Notes under the pieces: model-generated
Told to the model about the DNA's origin: nothing
The model's input: the letters and a program-made list of their open reading frames with translations, nothing else
Databases searched by the model: none
Shown here: positions 41,775 to 51,800 of the stretch, piece after piece
Position numbering within the stretch: the first letter of the stretch is position 1
Layout: each line of letters begins with the position of its first letter
Position numbers and translations under genes: made by a program
Assembly: GCA_029983685.1 (NCBI GenBank)
Contig: JASBZA010000010.1
Coordinates: forward strand, 1-55,840
DNA: 55,840 nt
From: Oscillospiraceae bacterium
GTDB lineage: Bacteria; Bacillota; Clostridia; Saccharofermentanales; Fastidiosipilaceae
Reading direction: 5' to 3'

Positions 41775-42419
41775 ATGTCAGTTTTATCATCCCCTTTATT
41801 CCAAAGTTTTACCGAAAAGGAGTTTCAAGAACTGAGACAGTGCCGATGCATACAAGAAAAGAATTATTCCAAAGGTGAAACGATTTATTTTGCGGGCATC
41901 AAAATTCAGTCCTTAGGGCTCATATTAAGAGGTCGGGTTAATCTGGAAAATGTCAATCTGCTTGGCGAAAGGAGTATCCTATCCACTTTAACCACAGGCC
42001 AAATTTTCGGCGAAGCTTATGCTCTGACCAAAGAAGCTTTGTTGGTCAGTGTTGTGGCAGCAGAAGACTGTAGCATCCTTTTTGTAAATGTAGCGCATCT
42101 CTACCAAGGTGCTCACCGTGACAGCACCTGGTACAGTAAGATTATGAAAAATCTTCTGCTCATATCTTCTTATAAGAACTTACACCTGTCGGTCCGAACG
42201 TCGCAAACCTCCTTTAAAAAAATCCGTCAACGCTTAGAAGCGTATTTGTCCGGAATTTCCATTACAAAAAAAAGTCGTCAATTCGATATCCCTTTTAATC
42301 GACAAGAGCTCGCTGACTACCTCAACGTAGACCGCAGCGCACTCTCTAAAGAACTCATGCACATGAAAAAAGAAGGCTTAATCGACTACCATAAAAACCA
42401 TTTTGTCTTATACCAATAA
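41775..42419 (+). CDS. Crp/Fnr-family transcriptional regulator
   Basis: 214 residues. The N-terminal cyclic-nucleotide-like beta-barrel (about 15-125) is followed by a dimerisation helix and a winged helix-turn-helix (about 150-210; FNRQELADYLNVDRSALSKE is the recognition region). The sequence ends with the usual LIDYHKNHFVLYQ wing. AAAGGA lies before the ATG. Divergence from DUF438-DUF488-hcp and the intervening sites make it the likely regulator of that operon, similar in logic to HcpR. There is no N-terminal Cys cluster as in classical Fnr. Confidence 0.9.
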   Translation: MSVLSSPLFQSFTEKEFQELRQCRCIQEKNYSKGETIYFAGIKIQSLGLILRGRVNLENVNLLGERSILSTLTTGQIFGEAYALTKEALLVSVVAAEDCSILFVNVAHLYQGAHRDSTWYSKIMKNLLLISSYKNLHLSVRTSQTSFKKIRQRLEAYLSGISITKKSRQFDIPFNRQELADYLNVDRSALSKELMHMKKEGLIDYHKNHFVLYQ

Positions 42420-42444
42420 TAAATGACCGATAGTTTATCCTACG

Positions 42445-42498
42445 AAAAAGCACGAGACATGCCGCAGATACGCTTTCTCTACTGGGCAGTCTCGTGCT
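42445..42498 (-). terminator. Terminator hairpin after 2031-aa surface protein
   Basis: AGCACGAGAC (42449-42458) pairs with GTCTCGTGCT (42489-42498), extended by GCC/GGC with a mismatch. On the minus strand it ends in TTTTT, so it terminates the minus gene; the plus-strand Crp gene also ends beside it. Confidence 0.75.
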
Positions 42499-42545
42499 AC
42501 CATCTCTACTTATCGCGACCAGACGTGATTGCTCGTCCTCGTCTG

Positions 42546-45500
42546 TTAATTCGATTCTTCTTTACCTTTCTTTCTTAAGATAAGAGCCACTCCCAAGACA
42601 ATACAGGACAATCCCCAGACTACGGCCCAATCTGAGATACCAGTCTTAGCAACCCGCTCCTGAGAGCGTTCTGCTGTATCCTCTGTACCGGCAGTGTTGC
42701 TATGCGTCTCTGAAGCTTCCGTAGTTTTAGTTGCCGTTGTCTTTTGTGTATCGTTTGAATGCTCTTCTTGGCTCTCCGCTGTCTCTTTCTCTGACTCCGT
42801 CGTTTCTATATCAGCCGGTTCTTCAGTAGCCTCATTAGCTTTCGTAGAGTCCGCTGTCTCTTGGGGATTAGTCTCTGTTGTTTCTGTCACTTCCGGCTCC
42901 GTCGGCTCCTCAGTGGATGAAGTGGGTTTCGTGGCATCAGGGTTGTCGCTTGGATCTGTGCTGTCAGAACCTGTTTCGTCCGGATTACCGGTTTCGCCGA
43001 TTTCATCCTCGTTTGGATTTCCAGCTGCCTTAGGCGCAATTACGGCAAACTCTGAGAACTTATCACTTAATAGAATTAACTGATTATCCTTTATTTCGAA
43101 TGAGACTTCTAACAAGCCATCCGGCTCTTGGCTGTGCGCATTAAATACTTTGAGAGCTTTAACTTGCTCTTCATCAAAGCCTAAATCATCCAGTATGATA
43201 CGAACTTCCACTGCTTTCTTTAATGCCTTGTGGGCATTTCCTTCTTGGTCTTGAACTTCTACGTTGTAGATTTTGTAGGCACTGTCTTGATAATCACCCA
43301 GACCCGGATGTACGGCCAAGATATCTTTATCTTTTACTTCTTCTACACGAATGCTGAAAACAAGATCCTCTGCCTCCGCTATAGCTTTGACCAAAGCGAC
43401 AATAGCCTTATTGATATCGTCTTGACCGGCTTCTTCCGGCAAGTTCCCGGCTTCTTCTAATCGCTTGTTGATATTGTCCTTAGAAGAATTTGTAATATCG
43501 TCTTCCAGCTTTGCTTCTGCTAACTTCATTATTTCCTCTAAAACACTTGTGTCTACGTTAGACTCTTCTGCATAAACGAGCTTGGAAAGTAAGTCTGCTA
43601 AGAGCTGAGCTTTTTCATCAACTTCTTCTTGAGAGCTTTCCGGGCTTATGCCTTCAAGGGATTTCAAAGCTTCTTCCAGCTCTGCCTTAGATTCCGGCGT
43701 TAGTAAATCCAGCTGAGATTTTAAGTAATCCCTGAGCGTGTTAAGAACCGTTAAATCGGCTTTGGCCACCAGATTTTCTATGGCAAGACTAATCGCCTCA
43801 GTCGCCAAATCTACTTCTTCCTGACTTGCGTCCTCCTTAGCTAGAATCACTTCTCCATTGGAAATGGCGTCTTCCAAAGCTTTGGCGCCGGCTTCTTGCA
43901 CCATCGTAAGGTCTTTGGCTTTGGCCCTTTCTAACGCAGATTCGAGCATGGTCTTATCTACGACAGTTTCATACTTCACTTCAATGGCTAAATCCGAGTT
44001 TGCTTTTTCAACTTGAATTTTACTATCTTCTACTTCAACACTTTCGCCGTTGACCAGAACTTGGCTTATCTTCTGCCTGTCTTGGTTAGGGTTTAAGATT
44101 TCAAACTCCACACTGCTGTTGGATCTAACCTTTTCGGGCCCTTTAACATTTTCCGGATTAAAAGTTGCCCCATAGTAGCGAATTGAGAAGTCGTCTATCT
44201 CTTTTACCTGGCCTGCCTCTATGGCATAAGCTTTGAAGTTTAGGGTCTTATCATTAATATTCAGCTTCGCAAATGTGGGGTTATTATCATCATATACCAC
44301 ATCTGTCCAAGGTCTTCCTGTGTTGGCGGAGTAATACTTAGAACCGGTAGAAGATCCCATAACGACATAGGCAGCAGCATCGCCGGCCAAAGTAGGCGAC
44401 TTCTCTAATAATAAATTACCCTCTCCGTCTAAAGCGCTTTTCATCGACGTTCTCGAATAGATATGATCATGACCTGTTAAGACTAAATCAACGCCCATAC
44501 TTTCATAGAGAGGAGCAAGTTTTCTGACATCCAATTCATCATAATTTTGAGGATAGGGAGTCCTATGCTGAACGACGATTTTAAACAGCTTGTCAGAATT
44601 GGAGAATACTTCTTGCATCTTCCGGATTTGGCCGGTAAAGTCTGGGTCATAGTTGTAGCTTTCTGTATCCAGTACGTATACAACGGCATTGCCAATCTCG
44701 TAATGATAATTTCTGGACTCTTCATGTGTGCCGTTGGAAGGCGAGTTAAAATAACTTGTCAGAGCTTCGGCATCATTATTAGAATCATGATTGCCCACAA
44801 CGCTTGACCAGATATTGGAATCCAGCACAGACTTCATGTTTCTGTCGATAGCGGTCCACTCATTGTAATCGTTATTATTATCTGCAAAGTCACCCACCTG
44901 GACGATTAAATCCGGATCCGTCAGAACGGTCTTCATATTTTCATAGATAGACGGGAAGTTGTCGTAATCGCCTTGCAAGTCACCTAGAACTTGGATAGTG
45001 ACATCATCCGTTTTTGCAGTTCGGAAGCTCCTTATTTCTGAATAGTTTTCTTCATGACCCACCTTATAAAAATACTCGGTATTAGCGTCTAAGCCGGTCA
45101 GCATAATCTCCCATCTTCTGGACTCTCTGTCTTGTGAGCCAAGCCTATATAAAACATCTTTGCTACTTGCCTCAAGCGTTATAGGGTTAGAGAAATTTTC
45201 ATCCGTTGCATATACGAGCTGACCCTTATCAACTTCGAAGCTGGTCTCCCAGGTAATACCAACTGAATGGGCCGGATTTTCGCCGGTTGCCAAAGCTATC
45301 TTGGCCGGAGTCTTTTCTCCTAAAGAGCCTTTTAACTCAAGCGTGACTTCATTGGACACGCCCTTGTCTGAAATTACAGAAATAAGGAATTTACTCCCAA
45401 TCGGATATTGCGACAGGGCAGATGTCACAAGCTGGCCATTTTCATCCGTCTTTTCTTCTAAACTTATCGCACTTCCGTCTTCTTTTAATACATTTAACTG

Positions 45501-48500
45501 AAGACCTTCTACAGGCTCATCCTTGTCATTGAAGACTCTGAATGTTATAGGTTTTCCTACTGTTGTGCCCTGAGCGCTCAAGGTAAAAGCTCTGTCTATT
45601 TCTCTGTCAAAGCCTTCCAGGACCAAGTTGCTACCTTCAAGTTCGCCTGCTTGTCTTACTAGGGCTTTATTAACCAAGATTCCGGTTTGGCCACCTGCTT
45701 CGTTTGTTACTTTGAATTTGAACCTTAATAAAGGATTCTCCGGATTAGCCTCAAGGCCGTCCATGCCTTTTAATGAGGCTTTTATTAATCCACCGGCTTC
45801 ATCAATATCAAGCTGTGCATCTTCAATCCTGCTATCTTGGTTTGCAGCCAATAATTCTACGAATTTGGGATTATAGCTAATTTCAAATTTTCCTTCTTCA
45901 AAGTCTTTATAGTCGTAGGCATTAATATCATAATTAAAGACTTGTCCGGCGTATGCCTTATCCCCTTCAGGCTTGGCCTCATACAAATTGACTGCATAAC
46001 CTTTTACGGTAAAGTCCCATTCTTTAAACATTTTATTGCCGGCATTGTCTTCAACTCTGTATTTAACATGGGTCGGTCCCGGCCTAAGAGCGGTTAGTGC
46101 AGAAGGAATATGACTTATGGTAACCGCACCTTCTTTGTCCACTTCATGAATAATATTATCTTGAACAACTCCATTTATCCAGAGTTTGGTTCTTTCCGTG
46201 TTTATGCCGGTATAGGGCTTATCTTCAACTTTAGGATCGTAAACTTTCAAAGAAATATTGGGTTGTCTGCCGACTTCCATTTGGCCGTTAGCCGGAGTAA
46301 TGGCATAACTTTCATCGCGTTCAGGCTTTAGGGTATCATCATTTTTATAATCATATACGGCTCTTAAACCATCGAAATAAAGTGTGCCCTTTTTGTTATT
46401 AACGGAAAGACTAGGCGTTGCAAGCACTCGGATTCCCCATATCAATTCATAAGGGAATGGTGCATCCTCCGGAATAGGAGTTTCAATATACTTCCATCCC
46501 TTCCAGGTTACATGTTCAGAACCTACATACTTGCCACCTGATAATTGAATGCGAATCCAAGCACCCTTACCGTCTCCGTAAATCCATACACCTATGGCTT
46601 TGGGCTGACCTTCAAGAGTTCTATACCCCTGCTTGGGCCCGGCTTCACATGTAACCGTTCCGCTCACCGGATTAGTAGCAAAATCATAATCGACCCGGAG
46701 CGAACCGTCTCCGGTCTTTACGAACCGCTCATCGTAATTAATAGACATCTTGGCATCGCCGCCACGTGAGCCGTTCGCATTAAAGAACCTCCATGTCCAG
46801 TTCATATCTTCAAAAGGCACTTCAAAATCATTTAAAGGAACCGGTAATTTACCGACTTCTACCGGAATGGTCATGGAGTAGTCCTTATAGCTAATATAGA
46901 GTTCTCCTGTTCCCTGTTTCTCACCGGCTACGAATTGTCCGCTTTCAGAAATACTCCCCAGCTCGGGGTCTGACAACTCAAAGTTTAAAGATTCACTCGA
47001 AATAATGACAGATACGCCGTTAGATTGGCCCTTAAAACTGAGCGTCTTATCTTTACCGGGCGCAACAGAAAGGATAGAGACATTTGCCACTAAGTCTGTA
47101 ATGGAGTCTACAACATTGATTTCCAGACTTGCCTCTACACCTGTGACTTTGTCTCTAACAACAATTTTGCCTTCATGAGAGCCTTCTGCAGCTGTTAACA
47201 CACCTGCATCACTTATGTCGCCCACACCACCCTCAGCATAAAACGCTAAATTTTCATAATCTAAAGCAAGCGGATTATAATGACGATCCGTTGCCTTTAC
47301 GACAAACTCCATCTTTGCATTTTCTAAGAGGTTAACCCTCGTTGCATACCCTTCGTTCATCTTAGGATAGATGTGTAATTTTTCTATTTGATTTGTGTTC
47401 TCTGTCTCATCCTTAATAAATAATAGAGCATTAGCATTGGCCCTCTCTCTGCCGTCTGAAGGCCTATTTAGAATAGTAAAGCTGTCGTCTCCCGGCAGTG
47501 TCGCTGCTATGGTAGAAGAACCGCCGCCATCAAAATTAAAAACCGTCGTGCAACCTATGGACGATAGGTAATCTACCATGTCTTTATAAGTAAGGCCATT
47601 GGCATAACCTGCTTGACGTCCTTCATTTTGCATTAAAATCAAGCCGCCGTCAGCTTTTATTCCTACGACTGTTCTGGGGTGAATATCCGTATTTTTAAGA
47701 GTATCTTCGTATCTTCGGCCATCAATCATGAGGATTGTAAAAATACCGATGGCCTCATTTACGTCCTTCCAGCCCACATGGCTATTATCGATTAAGGTAA
47801 ATGTCACTTCCTGATCCTTAGAGAGGCCGGTTAGGACGCTATATTGTTCTGAGTCCTTATGGGCCGAAAGAACAATTTGCCCCTTATGTATGGGCGTTTG
47901 ATTGCCTTCTGCATTGTCATCGACTATTTCAATTCTGTTAAGCTTAGCTTTTACTTCTTTGTCAAATTGCAAGCCTTTATAGTCCGGATCCACAATATCC
48001 AAAACCACTTCTACTCCGGCTTTTTTGGAATGCGTTGTTTTGGAGAAATTTTCATCAAGAAAGTAAGTGCCATTCTGATCTGCTTTTCTTTCCCTATTAA
48101 CATGCTGAATCTTAATTTCTTTTGCTCCGATTTGTGCCTTAACAAAGACATCCGTAGGTCCATAGACTATAGAGCCATCTTCTTTAAATCCCATACTATA
48201 GCGACCGGGAGCATACGACGTTAATATAAGTTTTCCATCATTTATGGTCATGCCACCGGCAATTCCGTTCGAGGTATCATAGCCATCACCATTGATTGCA
48301 AATGCTATCTTATCGCCTTTGGCTTCCTCTGCTTTAATAAAGTCAGACATTATGTTTCCACCATAAACATAGTCACCTGAGACAACTCTAGGCTTTACTT
48401 TTGTGTTTTGGGGATTAAAGCTTATTAAGTTTGCTTTTTGCAGACCCGCCTGATTCTCACTCGAGATTTTACTAAATTGAACCTTGTTAAAAATATCTCT

Positions 48501-48641
48501 AGTCCACCGGTCACTGACTTGTCCCAGACCGGGAAGCTCATCCGGTGCCGCCTGTACTTGTGTCTTAGGAATTAAGCCTAAAACAATTACAAATGTTAGA
48601 AATAGAGATACTAACTTAATTGACACTTTGCTTCTGTTCAT
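42546..48641 (-). CDS. Wall-anchored phosphodiester glycosidase-metallophosphoesterase fusion
   Basis: 2031 residues. Signal peptide 1-31; phosphodiester glycosidase (NAGPA/DUF2233) domain about 80-410 with NFDGGGSS at about 369-376; Ig-like segments about 420-600; carbohydrate-binding-like beta domain about 605-765; cohesin-like segment about 880-1010; purple-acid-phosphatase-type N domain about 1110-1210; metallophosphatase about 1213-1480 with GDLQGD, VGDFAD, GNHD, VVQH and GHDH; three FIVAR-like helical repeats about 1560-1765; Thr/Glu-rich stretch about 1875-1995; sorting signal VAKTG (1997-2001), membrane helix, RKKGK tail. NAGPA domains remove a sugar covering a phosphate on glycans, and the phosphatase could then remove the phosphate. 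GGAGG precedes the ATG. Adhesin roles for the accessory domains are inferred. Confidence 0.88.
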   Translation of the reverse strand: MNRSKVSIKLVSLFLTFVIVLGLIPKTQVQAAPDELPGLGQVSDRWTRDIFNKVQFSKISSENQAGLQKANLISFNPQNTKVKPRVVSGDYVYGGNIMSDFIKAEEAKGDKIAFAINGDGYDTSNGIAGGMTINDGKLILTSYAPGRYSMGFKEDGSIVYGPTDVFVKAQIGAKEIKIQHVNRERKADQNGTYFLDENFSKTTHSKKAGVEVVLDIVDPDYKGLQFDKEVKAKLNRIEIVDDNAEGNQTPIHKGQIVLSAHKDSEQYSVLTGLSKDQEVTFTLIDNSHVGWKDVNEAIGIFTILMIDGRRYEDTLKNTDIHPRTVVGIKADGGLILMQNEGRQAGYANGLTYKDMVDYLSSIGCTTVFNFDGGGSSTIAATLPGDDSFTILNRPSDGRERANANALLFIKDETENTNQIEKLHIYPKMNEGYATRVNLLENAKMEFVVKATDRHYNPLALDYENLAFYAEGGVGDISDAGVLTAAEGSHEGKIVVRDKVTGVEASLEINVVDSITDLVANVSILSVAPGKDKTLSFKGQSNGVSVIISSESLNFELSDPELGSISESGQFVAGEKQGTGELYISYKDYSMTIPVEVGKLPVPLNDFEVPFEDMNWTWRFFNANGSRGGDAKMSINYDERFVKTGDGSLRVDYDFATNPVSGTVTCEAGPKQGYRTLEGQPKAIGVWIYGDGKGAWIRIQLSGGKYVGSEHVTWKGWKYIETPIPEDAPFPYELIWGIRVLATPSLSVNNKKGTLYFDGLRAVYDYKNDDTLKPERDESYAITPANGQMEVGRQPNISLKVYDPKVEDKPYTGINTERTKLWINGVVQDNIIHEVDKEGAVTISHIPSALTALRPGPTHVKYRVEDNAGNKMFKEWDFTVKGYAVNLYEAKPEGDKAYAGQVFNYDINAYDYKDFEEGKFEISYNPKFVELLAANQDSRIEDAQLDIDEAGGLIKASLKGMDGLEANPENPLLRFKFKVTNEAGGQTGILVNKALVRQAGELEGSNLVLEGFDREIDRAFTLSAQGTTVGKPITFRVFNDKDEPVEGLQLNVLKEDGSAISLEEKTDENGQLVTSALSQYPIGSKFLISVISDKGVSNEVTLELKGSLGEKTPAKIALATGENPAHSVGITWETSFEVDKGQLVYATDENFSNPITLEASSKDVLYRLGSQDRESRRWEIMLTGLDANTEYFYKVGHEENYSEIRSFRTAKTDDVTIQVLGDLQGDYDNFPSIYENMKTVLTDPDLIVQVGDFADNNNDYNEWTAIDRNMKSVLDSNIWSSVVGNHDSNNDAEALTSYFNSPSNGTHEESRNYHYEIGNAVVYVLDTESYNYDPDFTGQIRKMQEVFSNSDKLFKIVVQHRTPYPQNYDELDVRKLAPLYESMGVDLVLTGHDHIYSRTSMKSALDGEGNLLLEKSPTLAGDAAAYVVMGSSTGSKYYSANTGRPWTDVVYDDNNPTFAKLNINDKTLNFKAYAIEAGQVKEIDDFSIRYYGATFNPENVKGPEKVRSNSSVEFEILNPNQDRQKISQVLVNGESVEVEDSKIQVEKANSDLAIEVKYETVVDKTMLESALERAKAKDLTMVQEAGAKALEDAISNGEVILAKEDASQEEVDLATEAISLAIENLVAKADLTVLNTLRDYLKSQLDLLTPESKAELEEALKSLEGISPESSQEEVDEKAQLLADLLSKLVYAEESNVDTSVLEEIMKLAEAKLEDDITNSSKDNINKRLEEAGNLPEEAGQDDINKAIVALVKAIAEAEDLVFSIRVEEVKDKDILAVHPGLGDYQDSAYKIYNVEVQDQEGNAHKALKKAVEVRIILDDLGFDEEQVKALKVFNAHSQEPDGLLEVSFEIKDNQLILLSDKFSEFAVIAPKAAGNPNEDEIGETGNPDETGSDSTDPSDNPDATKPTSSTEEPTEPEVTETTETNPQETADSTKANEATEEPADIETTESEKETAESQEEHSNDTQKTTATKTTEASETHSNTAGTEDTAERSQERVAKTGISDWAVVWGLSCIVLGVALILRKKGKEESN

Positions 48642-48757
48642 TAAATAACCTCCGCTATCCGCATATTCCTTAGAAGGATAGGACAGGGATGTTAAATCCA
48701 GATAAAGTCCAACTTAAAAATTCACTATTAGTTGTTAAGGGGTCAGTTTATAGCAAG

Positions 48758-48786
48758 AAAAAACCACGGGATTATTCTTCCCGTGG
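48758..48786 (-). terminator. Rho-independent terminator between the two surface-protein genes
   Basis: CCACGGG (48764-48770) pairs with CCCGTGG (48780-48786); TTTTTT follows on the minus strand (48758-48763). Confidence 0.85.
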
Positions 48787-48814
48787 CAAATGAACATGTA
48801 CCCTGTTTGACAAA

Positions 48815-48864
48815 GGGGCTGCCTCCGATTAGATGCTCTAAACAACTACCAGGGAGGCAGCCTC
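48815..48864 (-). terminator. Second hairpin after the G5 surface protein
   Basis: GAGGCTGCCTCC/GGAGGCAGCCCC, a long GC-rich stem with a 26-base loop, starting 9 bp past the stop. Only TTT follows. It stands before the stronger terminator at 48758 and may slow readthrough or protect the mRNA 3' end. Confidence 0.55.
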
Positions 48865-48872
48865 TCAATTTA

Positions 48873-51800
48873 TTACTTCTTAAAATATTTTTTCAAAGCT
48901 TCCAATAGGACAGCTATTGACAGGCCTGACATACCTAAGAAGAGAGCTTGAATCGAATTGTCTCCGGTTTGGGGGACTAATCCCGGATCCTTTTCCGCTC
49001 TCTTGCCGGACCCTTTTGTTCCCGGCCTAGCCGAGCCCATAGGGTCTTCTTCCCCCGGTTTTCTTGTTTCTTCTGTTTCAGCTGTCGTCGGGTCAGTCGA
49101 CTCTGAAGGTTCTGTCGGATTCGTAGAATCGGTCGGATCTGTCGGGTCTTTTTCACCGGGATTCTCCGGCTCCTCTGTTTCGGTCGTAGTTGGCTCCGTC
49201 GGGATTTCACAGACATTTTTAGTCCCGACTTTTATAATTTTATCTTGTTTTTCTGTAATGATTTCAGTTTCTCTAGACTCTTCCTTACTATTGTTAATCT
49301 TGACTATAGTCTTGGTCTTACCTATTACGCCTTCCTGAACCACTTCAATCTTACCGGCCTCTAGATCCGGATCCTCTTGTACAATTATTTCGTAGGCTTG
49401 TTCACTTTCATAAGTTATCTCACCTTCAGTCTTTCCGGGGCCAACCTTTACTATTCTCTTCGTTGCTTTCTTGGTTTGAACAGGCTCACCTTCTTTAGAC
49501 TCAATTACCTCACCATTTTTAATGGTATGAGTCACTGTAACTTCTTCTTCTCCGAGAGATCCTTCTTGTTCAACGACTATTTGCCCCGGTTCTAAAGATT
49601 CGTCTACAATGTATTCTGTTTCAAACATTACAGTCTTGGTTAACTTAGTCTTAAGAGTTCCAGTGTAGTCTTTTTTACCTACCCGGATTACCGCATTAAC
49701 CGGTTCTTTAATATCTACTTCCGGCTCTCCATCAATCTTAGAGTTCTTAATAATCCAGGTTGTTGTCTTTGTTCCTTCACTTCCCGGAACGTCTATGACA
49801 TACTCTCCGGATTTTAGATTTTCATCGTAGCTGATTTCATACTTAAATGGAATCTTTTCTTCGTGGATAAGCTTTCCTTCGGTATTTCTACCAACCTTGA
49901 TAATCTTCTTTACAGGAGCCTTGGTTTCAGTAAAATCACCCGACTCTGTTTTTACGACCTTACCATTTTCAATAGTAAGAGTTGTTGTTCTAGTTTTTTC
50001 TCCGGGGACACCCTCTTGAGTTACCTTTTGTTCGCCCGGTTTTAGGCTATCATCAAACTCAATTACGACTTCAAATGGTACTTCTACCTTCTCTTCAATC
50101 TCATGTGTTCCCTCAGATTTAGAACCGACCCTTATCTTTCTTGTAACCGGTGCCTTCGTTTGCTTTGTTTCACCACGTACTTCTTCACTGGCTTGACCAT
50201 TTGTAATTGTTCTTGTCACCTTGGTTTCTTGCTCTCCAAGTTCACCTTTTTGGTCCTCAACAATTTCGCCGGGTTTGAGACTTGGATCTATTGTCACCTC
50301 TGTTTCAAATGGGATGGGGTCCTTGTCTACATATTCAATATTACCTGTGAAGTCTTCATCGCCTACTTCTATTATTTCTGGCTTAGCTTCTTTTATTACT
50401 TGTGGATCTGTTTTACCTACAACTTTGGAATCTTCTATTGTTATAGTATATTTTTCTTCTCCTGCTTCACCCTTTTGGAAAACATTATGTTCCCCTTTCT
50501 TAAGTTTTGGATTTACCCTTATTTCTACTTTGAATGGAATCTTGTTTATATATTCATAAGTTCCATTCGTACCGGAAGCTATAAATTGGACTTCTATGCT
50601 CCTTGCTTCAACTTCCTTACCATCTGATTCAAAATAGTGGGCTTTTACCGGTACATTTAGTAAAGCTCCATCGATTTCCTTGCCTTCTTCTGCATCAGGA
50701 ACTGTAGCAGTTACTTTACCAGTATTTTCATCTATAGTCACCTTCCAAGTATTGCCTTTATCATCTATATAGGTGTCAGAATCCAAGGTGAATTTAGTCG
50801 GTCTTCTATTATACTTATCCTCTTCATTTAGGATGATTTCTGAAGAAAGCTCATCACCGGCCTTACCCGCTTTGGCGTTGTAACGGGCAGTCATATTGAA
50901 TCTTTCCTTAATTACAAATTCCGCTATGGTTTTTTCAGTTATGTCTTTGTCCGGTCTATCTGGATCTTTGTAATGGGCTAACACAGGCACTTGAAGTTTT
51001 TCTCCGCCTGTGAAGTTAGAGGAGTTTATAGGTTGAGCTGTTACTTCCCCTGTATCTTCCTTTATAGAAACTGTCCATACATTGCCCTTATCATCCTTAA
51101 ATTCTGTTCCTTCCGGGATAGAGTAGCTCTTCGGACTAAGTTTCTTATCATTTTCAGGAACTTCCGGAGTTGATTTTTGCTCTTCCGAAGGATAATCCAC
51201 TTGAACACGGTACTCCGGTAAGTTGTAGGCTGGATCTTGGACTACGAAGTGGAACCAGTGAACATCTGTTGACCCATTGGTGTAGGTATAGGTCAAAGGT
51301 ACTGCTATAAATTCCCCGGCCTTAGCTGACTTCGGTGGTGTTATCGTAAATGTTGTTGGAAGACTTTCTTTATCATAAGTTATCTTCCATTGGTCTTCAG
51401 GAGCCTTACCCTTGTTCTCCCTATTAATAAAGCTCATGTCGATAGTACCGACTGCTTCGTTCTTATCTTTTGAAGCTTCCATCTCTTCAGGTGTTTTTTG
51501 ATGTGGAAATACATCCTTATCTTTTTTATCTTCTGGAACATAAAGCTCTATTGTAAATTCTTCTCCCGGCCTTACCTTAGAAGATGTGTGCTTAGAAGTA
51601 TCATCCTTATTACCATCAATAAAGCCTTGGTCGTAGTATTTAGTGTCATCAAGGTTTATCTTAAAGCCCCCAATTAGGTTGTAGTGGTCGTAACGGTCTA
51701 TGCCTTGCTTATCAATCACTACGTTTTCACCCTTGTGTTTAATTGTAGCTGAGCCTGCACCTGTTGGTGTGTAGGTCCCTTCATTATCACCAGCAACTTT

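Noticed and set aside
49215..50558. Possible CRISPR-like or satellite DNA repeat.
   Set aside because: The periodicity is at protein level (G5 domains, 70-75 residues); DNA units are divergent and have no spacers.
42694..50627. Many plus-strand open frames opposite the two surface-protein genes.
   Set aside because: They lie within strongly coding minus-strand domains, are rich in Ser/Val/Phe from antisense codons and lack RBSs.
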